Origin: Bacteroidota bacterium | GTDB taxonomy: Bacteria; Bacteroidota; Bacteroidia; UKL13-3 | Reading direction: 5' to 3' | DNA: 64,000 nt | NCBI GenBank assembly: GCA_040388375.1 | Contig: JAZKBU010000009.1 | Span: 158,494-222,493, forward strand | In this document: positions 1 through 9,800 of the stretch, piece after piece | Layout of the letters: every line of letters begins with the position of its first letter | How positions within the stretch are numbered: position 1 is the stretch's first letter | Translations under genes and position numbers: made by a program | Notes under the pieces: model-generated | Database searches by the model: none | Told to the model about the DNA's origin: nothing | The model's input: only the letters and a program-made list of their open reading frames with translations

Positions 1-1
1 A

Positions 2-3000
2 CTGGACCCTTCCTGCACCAACCCAATATACCTTACCCAGTTTGGAGGAAACTCAAAAACGACTGATATAGTAGCTGCTATTGCTATTGACCAATCACAA
101 AATGTTTATATTACAGGAACAAATATGGCTGAAGGTATCGGAGTTAATACTTTTCCAACAACTACGGGTGCATTTTCCAGAACAAATACCGGAGGGTATG
201 ATGTGTTTGTGGCTAAATTTAACCAAACCGGGGGAGTTGTATACTCTACCCTTATTGGCGGACCTGCACAGGATTATGTATCTGAAATTAATATTGATGA
301 AAACAATAATGCTATTATTTGTGGGTTTTTAAGTCTTTATTCTGGCACTATTCTACCTATTTTCCCTACCACTTCCAATGCTTTTGATACTTCTTTTAAT
401 GGTTCCGATTACAGAGAAGATGGCTTTATTACCATTTTTAATGAAACAGGTTCTGCTCTATTGTATTCAAGCTATATTGGCGGAAACAGTATTGATTATG
501 CCTATGATTTATGTTATGCAAACAATGCTTCAATACTGGTTACAGGGAGTACTAACAGCTTTAATTTCCCCACTACTCCGGGTACTTTCAGAACAATTAT
601 CAGTTCAAGTTCATCAGATGCTTTTGTTTTCAAAATAAATAAATGCCCTTTCAATTTAAACCAACAACCTGTTAGTCAAAGCATTGTTACCAACAACAAT
701 GTATCTTTTAATGTTATCGCCAGTAGCCCTACTACTACCTTCCAATGGCAACAAAATGCAGGGTCAGGGTTTGTTAATCTCTCTAATGCAGGAGTGTATT
801 CAGGAGTAAACACCAATACTTTAAATATTAATAGTATTAATTTTTCTAAAAATAATTACCAATACAGATGTGTAGCTACCGACAGTGGTTGCAGTATTAA
901 TAGTGTACATGCCAAACTTTTGGTCAACTGCCTCTTTAACATTACAAGACAACCCGTTAGTCAAAATATTAATATTGGTACCAATACCAGTTTTTCTCTT
1001 GAAGCATCTTCAAGCACTGCTACTTTTCAATGGCAACAAAATAACGGTTATGGGTTTGTAGATATTAGTAACAACTCTCTATTTTCCGGTGTTAATGATG
1101 ATACTTTAATCATTAACTCTACCCCACTTTCATTTAATAATAATTCTTTCAGGTGTATTGTTTCCGATAATGCATGTTCTGTGGTTAGTAATCCCATAAG
1201 CCTAAATGTAAACTGTACACTTGCTATTACCAAACAACCTGTTCCAACAAGCATTAATATCAGAAACAATACCCAGTTAATAACCAATGTTAATAGCACA
1301 AATGCAACCTTTCAGTGGCAACAAAGTTTAGGAACAGGGTTTACCAATTTAAGTAACAGTAGTACTTTTAGCAATGTAAACGATGATACCTTGCTCATTA
1401 ATAATGCTCCACTCTCATTAAACAATACCCGATACCGTTGTGTTATTAATGACGGACCTTGCAGTAAAATTTCTGATTCCATTTTACTCAATGTAAACTG
1501 CTCCTTAGCTATCAATACACAACCTGTCAATAAAAATATTCCTGCTGAATCTAACACCATTATGAGTATTACAGCTTCAGGATTTGCTACTACTTTTCAG
1601 TGGCAACAAAATACAGGTAGTGGGTTTGTTAATTTAACCAATAACAGCACATTTTCTAATGTGGATGATGATACACTCATTATTAATGCTGCTCCTAAAA
1701 GTTTAAACAATACCACTTACCGTTGTATTGTGAATGACGGACCTTGTTCTCTTGCCAGTAGCAGCGCTACACTCAATGTATATTGTGTCTCTTCCATTAC
1801 CAGACAGGTAAACAACACAAATATAATTATTGGTTCAAATGCACTGTTTTCTGTTGCTTCTGCTAATAACAATGCTACTTTTCAATGGCAGCAAAATGAA
1901 GGAACAGGATTTGTAAATATTTATAACAACTCCACCTTTAGCGGCACCAATGACGATTCTCTAACCCTAATTGCTACAACTATAGCCCAAAACAACAATA
2001 CCTATCGGTGCTTAATCAACAATGAATCTTGTATTGATACCAGTAATAGTGGGACACTAACAATTAGTTGCCCGTTTAATATTACAGGTCAACCACAAAA
2101 CCAAACTATTAACAATGGTGGTAGTGCTCAATTCATAGTGCAGGTCGATAGTAATGTTTCATACCAATGGCAGCAAAACACAGGAACCGGGTTTGTTAAC
2201 ATTAGTGACAATAGTTTATTCAGTGGTACCAACAATGATACACTTATTTTAAACGGGGCTTCTTTTTTATTGAATAATAATACCTACAGATGTTGGATAA
2301 CATTAAACAATTGTTATACCTATAGTATCCCTGCATTATTAAATATAAATTGCATTTCTTCTATTACTTTACAACCTCAAAACCGAACTATTAATCAGGG
2401 AGACACTACATCTTTTATTGTTCATTCCAATAATCCTGCAGCTACATTCCAATGGCAAATAAACAAAGGTAATGGCTTTACAAATATTAGTAATGATAAT
2501 ACATTTAATAATGCTAATAACGACAGCTTAATTATTAACAAAGTCCCATCCAGTATGAATAATAATATGTTTAGATGTATTATAAACAACAACAATTGTT
2601 TTGATACGACTAACAATGTTGTTTTAACAGTTAACTGTCTACTTGCCATTACTCAACAGCCTGTAAATAAATCCGGTAAAGTTAATGAAAGTACATTTTT
2701 TTGCGTTACTTCCTCAGTTAACAGTTTCGTGTCATTTAAATGGCAAGTCAACTATGGTTCAGGATTTTTGGCAATACAAAACGATGCTACTTATAGTGGC
2801 GTAAATCAAGATACACTAAAAATAAAAAAAATATCCCCAGTTTTTAATAATTGTAAATACAGAGCCATTGTATATACTACCAATTTATGTTGTTGTTCTG
2901 ATACCAGTAATGCTGCCATACTACAAGTATCTAATATTGGCACAAATGAGTTAAGTAATAGTTATTTCAATATTTATCCTAACCCTAATAACGGGCATTT

Positions 3001-3190
3001 TTTAATTGATGAACTGCCTGATAATGCCGTTATTACTATTACAGATTTGGCGGGTAAAACCATTGCTGAAATAAAAACCAACGATAACAAAATTAATGTT
3101 GACTTAAGTAATAAAGCGGATGGCATGTATTTAGTAAAAGTAGAATCACTGAATTATAGTGCTATTAGAAAAGTAAATATTACTAAATAA
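2..3190 (+). CDS. Large secreted Ig-repeat surface protein with T9SS sorting domain (5' truncated by window edge)
   Basis: The reading frame is already open at base 2, so the start lies upstream. The visible first ~200 residues are SBBP-type beta-propeller repeats (phrases such as GGPAQDYVSEINIDENNNA and GSTNSFNFPTTPGTF). Eight Ig-like modules of about 95 residues follow, each with an F/YQWQ or FKWQ core, a YRC-like motif and a closing NC. The last ~75 residues are a type A T9SS sorting domain (IYPNPNNGHF, then ADGMYLVKVES), so the protein should be exported through the outer membrane and attached to the cell surface or released. It is a shorter paralogue of the 2,333-residue gene downstream, and the two share an identical-looking 1,478-bp block. 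An adhesin or matrix role is inferred from the architecture; no ligand is evident. Confidence 0.9.
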   Translation: MDPSCTNPIYLTQFGGNSKTTDIVAAIAIDQSQNVYITGTNMAEGIGVNTFPTTTGAFSRTNTGGYDVFVAKFNQTGGVVYSTLIGGPAQDYVSEINIDENNNAIICGFLSLYSGTILPIFPTTSNAFDTSFNGSDYREDGFITIFNETGSALLYSSYIGGNSIDYAYDLCYANNASILVTGSTNSFNFPTTPGTFRTIISSSSSDAFVFKINKCPFNLNQQPVSQSIVTNNNVSFNVIASSPTTTFQWQQNAGSGFVNLSNAGVYSGVNTNTLNINSINFSKNNYQYRCVATDSGCSINSVHAKLLVNCLFNITRQPVSQNINIGTNTSFSLEASSSTATFQWQQNNGYGFVDISNNSLFSGVNDDTLIINSTPLSFNNNSFRCIVSDNACSVVSNPISLNVNCTLAITKQPVPTSINIRNNTQLITNVNSTNATFQWQQSLGTGFTNLSNSSTFSNVNDDTLLINNAPLSLNNTRYRCVINDGPCSKISDSILLNVNCSLAINTQPVNKNIPAESNTIMSITASGFATTFQWQQNTGSGFVNLTNNSTFSNVDDDTLIINAAPKSLNNTTYRCIVNDGPCSLASSSATLNVYCVSSITRQVNNTNIIIGSNALFSVASANNNATFQWQQNEGTGFVNIYNNSTFSGTNDDSLTLIATTIAQNNNTYRCLINNESCIDTSNSGTLTISCPFNITGQPQNQTINNGGSAQFIVQVDSNVSYQWQQNTGTGFVNISDNSLFSGTNNDTLILNGASFLLNNNTYRCWITLNNCYTYSIPALLNINCISSITLQPQNRTINQGDTTSFIVHSNNPAATFQWQINKGNGFTNISNDNTFNNANNDSLIINKVPSSMNNNMFRCIINNNNCFDTTNNVVLTVNCLLAITQQPVNKSGKVNESTFFCVTSSVNSFVSFKWQVNYGSGFLAIQNDATYSGVNQDTLKIKKISPVFNNCKYRAIVYTTNLCCCSDTSNAAILQVSNIGTNELSNSYFNIYPNPNNGHFLIDELPDNAVITITDLAGKTIAEIKTNDNKINVDLSNKADGMYLVKVESLNYSAIRKVNITK
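515..1992 (+). repeat. 1,478-bp direct repeat, copy A (partner 5957..7434)
   Basis: By eye this stretch matches 5957..7434 base for base at a constant offset of 5,442 bp, which is a multiple of three. The flanks are clearly diverged: one codon before base 515 the copies differ (tgt against gcc), and from 1993 synonymous and replacement changes appear. The block covers the end of the propeller and Ig modules 1-4 plus most of module 5. This suggests recent duplication or gene conversion. I compared most lines but did not compute an alignment. Confidence 0.9.
644..2935 (+). repeat. Eight tandem ~285-bp Ig-like coding modules
   Basis: The modules begin at the Cys codon at 644 and recur about every 285 bp (95 codons). 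The common plan is QPxNxxxNxG, FQWQxNxGxGFxNLSN, DTLxIN, NNxxYRC, GC, VNC. Each module carries three cysteines. The last module (FKWQVNYGSGF) is the most diverged. Module boundaries are approximate. Confidence 0.88.
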
Positions 3191-3303
3191 AAATAATTTT
3201 GTTAGTAATATTTCTCAGGACTATATCTATTTTTTATTAATTAATTTATTCAAATTCGTCATTATTTTCAAAATAATATGGGTAAAGTTTATACTTGCAG
3301 CGT

Positions 3304-3786
3304 ATGAATCAGGCATTTGTTTTATTAGGTAGTAATATGGGTGACAAAAAAGACCATTTAGATACCGCTATCCATCATATTATTGCTAATAACTGCCTGC
3401 TTGTTAATCAATCATCAGTATATAAAACGGCAGCTTGGGGTAATACGGAGCAAGATGACTTTTTTAACCAGGTAGTTGAAATCAATACCTCGCTAAGCGC
3501 TGAACTATTGCTGAAAACATTGCTTGAAATAGAAACTAAAATGGGACGTACCCGGATACAAAAATGGGAACCCCGTATTATTGATTTGGATATTTTATTT
3601 TTCAACAATGCCGTTATTAATACTGCTGATTTAAAAGTACCTCACCCCTACTTACATGTTAGAAGATTTACATTGCTTCCATTACATGAAATAGCACCTT
3701 ATTTTGTGCATCCTGTATTTAATGAAAACGTGCACGAGCTTTTAGCCAATTGTGAAGATAAAAGTACTGTTGAAATAATCATTTAA
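3304..3786 (+). CDS. folK: 2-amino-4-hydroxy-6-hydroxymethyldihydropteridine pyrophosphokinase
   Basis: HPPK transfers pyrophosphate from ATP to 6-hydroxymethyl-7,8-dihydropterin in cytoplasmic folate synthesis. The 160-residue product has the usual short HPPK length. It shows the N-terminal LGSNMGDKK motif, the catalytic RIIDLDILFF signature near residue 90, and the C-terminal HPYLHVRRFTLLPL segment. ATG 3304 is chosen because it puts the family's usual MxxAFVLLGSN opening directly at the N-terminus; an in-frame TTG at 3295 would add only three residues. A TATACTTG sequence ending at 3297 resembles a Bacteroidota -7 element. The gene stands alone between two repeat-protein genes with no other folate gene nearby, and it lies between the two identical 1,478-bp repeats. 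Confidence 0.93.
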   Translation: MNQAFVLLGSNMGDKKDHLDTAIHHIIANNCLLVNQSSVYKTAAWGNTEQDDFFNQVVEINTSLSAELLLKTLLEIETKMGRTRIQKWEPRIIDLDILFFNNAVINTADLKVPHPYLHVRRFTLLPLHEIAPYFVHPVFNENVHELLANCEDKSTVEIII

Positions 3787-3898
3787 AACAAGCAATCAGG
3801 CAAATTACTACTCCCGTAAAATGTATTGTTTTTGTAAAAAATAATACTTATTTATGCAATATTAAACTCATTTTCAGCCTGTTTACAATTATTTTATT

Positions 3899-6800
3899 AT
3901 GAAAAAACTGATTAGCCTACTGCTTGTCTTTATTGCTTTATATGCTCAGGCACAAGAAACACCTGACTTAAAAAAAGTACAAGGGTTATTACATAAAAAT
4001 AACAAACAGTTTTTTATTGAAAACAAAGGTCAATGGCCCGATGAAGTATTATTCATGACCAAAACCAATGGCATGGATGCCTGGATTACCAAAACGGGTG
4101 TTGTTTACGACTTTTATCAATTAATTGAAAATGGAAAAACCAGTGAGTTAGCATTGGAAACAGAGCAACAAACTTTTAAAGAAAAAAAAGGCCATGTGAT
4201 AAAGTTTAACTTATTACAATGCAATAAAAATATTATACCAGAAGGTAATTATAAACAGGAAGCTTATTACAATTATTTTATTGGCAATGACAAAAGTAAG
4301 TGGGCTAGTTTTGTAGGTTTATACAATGAGGCTATTGTTAAAAACATATACGGGGGGATTGATATACGCTATTATTTTGACAATGGCGCTTTAAGATATG
4401 ATTATATAGTAAACCCAAATGCAGACCCTTCACAAATTAAATTTAATATTAACGGTACTGACAAAACAAGCATTGATAATAATGGAGATTTAATTGTTCA
4501 AACCAGTTTAGGAGAGGTTAAGCAAACCAAATTATTTACTTACCAAAATATAAACAATACCAAACAAACTATTAATAGCCATTTTGCTTTACTAAAAGAT
4601 GGCTCTTATACTTTTACTTTAGGTACATACAATAAAAGCAAACCATTAATTATTGACCCTTTGATTTTCTCTACTTTTTCAGGTGGAACCGATAACGATT
4701 ATGGTATAGCTATTAAAACTGATGCTTTTAATGCTGTTTATGTATCAGGGTACACTAATAGTAGCAACTACCCAATTGTTGCAGGATCATACGCTATTTT
4801 CAAAAATAATAACTATGATGTTTTCGTAACCAAGTTAAATAGTAACCTTAACACTCTTACATACTCAACCTTTATTGGTGGTGTCAGCGATGACATTTTA
4901 TTTGATTTAACAATTGATAGCAGCTTAAATGTTTATATTACTGGATCTACAAGGTCTAGTAATTATCCAACCACGGTAAATGCTTACGATACCAGTTTTA
5001 ATAATACCACAGCCTACGAGGATGTGTTTATTACCAAATTAAATCCTTCCGGTAGTGCTTTAGTTGTTTCAAGCTTTTTAGGTGGGAGCCTGGCAGATAA
5101 AAGTAAAAGAATTATACTTGACAAGGAACGAAACATTTATATTGCCGGTTACACAAAATCAACTGACTTTCCTAAAACTTCAGGTGCTTTTACAAATAGT
5201 TATAATACCAGTAACCTATTTATAACCAAATTAGCTGCTTCAGGTAACAGCTTAGTTTTCTCTACAACATTAACAACTATATCCAGTTCACTATTTAGTG
5301 GTAATAATACTTATTATGGAGATCTGGCTATTGATGACAGTTCCTATATTTATGTGGCTACAAATGGGGCCAGTAATCTTCTTCCCTCTCCCGGTATTAA
5401 TAACAATTTTGGGCCCGGTAACCATATTTCTCTTCTTAAACTGGACCCTTCCTGCACCACACCTTTATACCTCACACAGTTTGGAGGAAACTCAAAAACG
5501 ACTGATATAGTAGCTGCTATTGGTATTGACCAATCACAAAATGTTTACGTTACAGGTACAAACATGCCTGAAGTAACTGGAATAAATACTTTTCCAACAA
5601 CTCCGGGTGCCTTTTCCAGAACTAATACCGGGGGCTATGATGTGTTTGTGACTAAATTTAACCAAACCGGAGGAATGGTATACTCTACCCTTATTGGCGG
5701 ACCTGCACAGGATTATGTTTCTGAAATTAATATTGATGAAAACAATAATGCTGTTATCTGTGGGTTTCTAAGCCTTTACCTGACTACTATTCCACCTGTT
5801 GTTTTCCCTACCACTTCCAATGCTTTTGATACTTCTTTCAATGGCACGCTCTCTAATGAAGATGCATTTATTACCATACTTAATGAAACAGGTTCTGCTT
5901 TGTTGTATTCAAGCTATATTGGTGGAACAACCCGTGATTATGCCTATGATTTAGCCTATGCAAACAATGCTTCAATACTGGTTACAGGGAGTACTAACAG
6001 CTTTAATTTCCCCACTACTCCGGGTACTTTCAGAACAATTATCAGTTCAAGTTCATCAGATGCTTTTGTTTTCAAAATAAATAAATGCCCTTTCAATTTA
6101 AACCAACAACCTGTTAGTCAAAGCATTGTTACCAACAACAATGTATCTTTTAATGTTATCGCCAGTAGCCCTACTACTACCTTCCAATGGCAACAAAATG
6201 CAGGGTCAGGGTTTGTTAATCTCTCTAATGCAGGAGTGTATTCAGGAGTAAACACCAATACTTTAAATATTAATAGTATTAATTTTTCTAAAAATAATTA
6301 CCAATACAGATGTGTAGCTACCGACAGTGGTTGCAGTATTAATAGTGTACATGCCAAACTTTTGGTCAACTGCCTCTTTAACATTACAAGACAACCCGTT
6401 AGTCAAAATATTAATATTGGTACCAATACCAGTTTTTCTCTTGAAGCATCTTCAAGCACTGCTACTTTTCAATGGCAACAAAATAACGGTTATGGGTTTG
6501 TAGATATTAGTAACAACTCTCTATTTTCCGGTGTTAATGATGATACTTTAATCATTAACTCTACCCCACTTTCATTTAATAATAATTCTTTCAGGTGTAT
6601 TGTTTCCGATAATGCATGTTCTGTGGTTAGTAATCCCATAAGCCTAAATGTAAACTGTACACTTGCTATTACCAAACAACCTGTTCCAACAAGCATTAAT
6701 ATCAGAAACAATACCCAGTTAATAACCAATGTTAATAGCACAAATGCAACCTTTCAGTGGCAACAAAGTTTAGGAACAGGGTTTACCAATTTAAGTAACA

Positions 6801-9800
6801 GTAGTACTTTTAGCAATGTAAACGATGATACCTTGCTCATTAATAATGCTCCACTCTCATTAAACAATACCCGATACCGTTGTGTTATTAATGACGGACC
6901 TTGCAGTAAAATTTCTGATTCCATTTTACTCAATGTAAACTGCTCCTTAGCTATCAATACACAACCTGTCAATAAAAATATTCCTGCTGAATCTAACACC
7001 ATTATGAGTATTACAGCTTCAGGATTTGCTACTACTTTTCAGTGGCAACAAAATACAGGTAGTGGGTTTGTTAATTTAACCAATAACAGCACATTTTCTA
7101 ATGTGGATGATGATACACTCATTATTAATGCTGCTCCTAAAAGTTTAAACAATACCACTTACCGTTGTATTGTGAATGACGGACCTTGTTCTCTTGCCAG
7201 TAGCAGCGCTACACTCAATGTATATTGTGTCTCTTCCATTACCAGACAGGTAAACAACACAAATATAATTATTGGTTCAAATGCACTGTTTTCTGTTGCT
7301 TCTGCTAATAACAATGCTACTTTTCAATGGCAGCAAAATGAAGGAACAGGATTTGTAAATATTTATAACAACTCCACCTTTAGCGGCACCAATGACGATT
7401 CTCTAACCCTAATTGCTACAACTATAGCCCAAAATAATAATACTTATCGGTGCTTAATAACTAACGGCTCCTGTATTGATACCAGTAGTGTTGGTTTGTT
7501 AACGGTAACCTGTATTTTAAATTTCACATCACAACCCTCTAGTCAATCCATTAATAATGGGGAAAATGCACAATTTATTGTTATTGCAAACAGCCCCAAT
7601 GCAAATTACCAATGGCAGCAAAATACAGGGTCTGGTTTTATTAATATTAGTAACAATATCTTATTCAGTGGTACCAACAACGATACACTTATTTTAAACG
7701 GGGCTTTTTTTTTATTGAATAATACTACCTATCGATGTATCATTAATCTTAATGGATGTTACGTAAACAGTAATAGTGCTACGTTAATTATTAACTGCCC
7801 TGCATCTATTACCATGCAACCAAACAACCAATCTACGAACATTAGCAATAATATCTCATTTATTGTTAATTCTAATAATCCAACAGCAGTGTTTCAATGG
7901 CAGGTAAACACTGGTGCAGGTTTTATCAATTTAAATAACAATACTCAATTTAGCGGAGCAAACAATGATACGCTTGGTATAAACAACGTTTCCTTTACCC
8001 AAAACAACCATTTATATAGGTGCATTATTAATAACAATGGGTGCCGAGATACTAGTAACAATGCAACTTTAACAGTTAGTTGTGATTTAAATATTACCGG
8101 TCAACCAGTTAATAAGAATGTTTCTATTGGAACCAATACCTTGTTTGTAGTTAATAGTAACTATACTTTAGCACAATTTCAATGGCAAATAAACAATGGA
8201 ACCGGATTTGTAAACTTAAGCAACAACAGTACTTATAATGGTTGTAATGATGATAGTTTAATAGTAAATGGAGTGGCTATGTCAATCAATAATACAAGCT
8301 ATAGATGTGTGGTTTCTTATTTAGGTTGTTCCGTAATGAGTAATAATGTGTTATTAACAGTTAATTGTATTGGGTTTATTATTAATCAGCCTAATAACGT
8401 TACTGCTAATATTCGTACCAATGTCAGCTTTGCCATCACGGCTCCTGTTTCCACCCTATTTCAATGGCAACAAAACAGTGGCTCAGGATTCACCAATCTA
8501 AGTAACAGCAGTCAAATAATCGGTGTCACCGATAATGCACTGTATTTGTTAACTATAAACCGATCTCAAAATAGTTTTTCTCACAGATGTATTACCTCTT
8601 ACAAGGGATGCACTGATACCAGTAATATTGTTAATCTTACTGTAAATTGTGTGTCTCTCATAAGTACACAACCAATTAACAAGAGCGTAAATGTTGGTGC
8701 GAATACTTCTTTTGAAATTGCCTCTGGCTTAATTAATTCAAGCTTCCAATGGCAAAGTAATAATGGAAGTGGATTTAATAACATAAATAATAGCAGTCAA
8801 TTTAGCGGAGCAAATAGTAATATATTAAACATTAGCAGCGTTAGTCTATCACAAAATAATACTACGTTTAGATGTATTGTAAGTAATTCAGGATGTTATG
8901 ATACCAGCACTGTAGCAAGTCTTTCAGCTAACTGCATTTCTACAATTATTAATCAACCGGTTAATAAAAGTGCTAATGTTGCTGGCAATACACAATTCAC
9001 TATTAATTCTTCCAATATCAATGCAGGTTTTCAATGGCAAGTTAATAATGGAAGTGGGTTCAACAACATTACCAGTAACAGTCAATTTAGCGGTACCAAT
9101 AGCAATACATTGACGATTAACAGTATTCAACTTGCTCAAAACAATAATACGTTTAGATGTATAGTTAATAATTTAGGTTGCTATGACACTAGTAATGTGG
9201 CAACATTAACTGCCAATTGTACATCTTACATTAACAAACAGCCTAATAATATACAAGTAAATATTGGAGCTCTTGCTTTTATAATTATTACTTCTTCAAA
9301 TAATACCTCTACCTTTCAATGGCAACAAAATACAGGAACTGGGTTTGTTGATTTAAACACCTCTGGTTTATATAATGGAATAAATAATGATACATTTGTT
9401 ATTACTGCTACACCTCTATCTTTTAATAATTATGGATACAGATGTATTGTAAATACAAATGGCTGTTTTGACACTAGTAATATTGCTATTCTAACTGTTA
9501 ATTGCAACTTAAATATATTGTCACAACCTACTCCATCTACCGTTAACAGTGGGAGTAGTTCAAAATTTATTATTAAATGTAATAGTGTAACTGCAACCTA
9601 CCAATGGCAACAGAATACAGGGACTGGATTTATTAATATTATCAATAGCTCATTATTTAACGGTGCAAAAGATGATACATTAGAAATTGTGAGCGCAAAT
9701 ATGTCATTAAACAATAACTCTTTCAGGTGTATTATTACGGATGGCATTTGTACCACTACCAGTAATGAAGCTAACCTAACTGTTAATTGTTTTATAAATT

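Noticed and set aside
1048..1560. Minus-strand frames of ~82 residues in the Ig repeats, recurring at 6490..7002
   Set aside because: They recur at the repeat offset because the plus-strand repeat is copied; no start signal or family supports coding.
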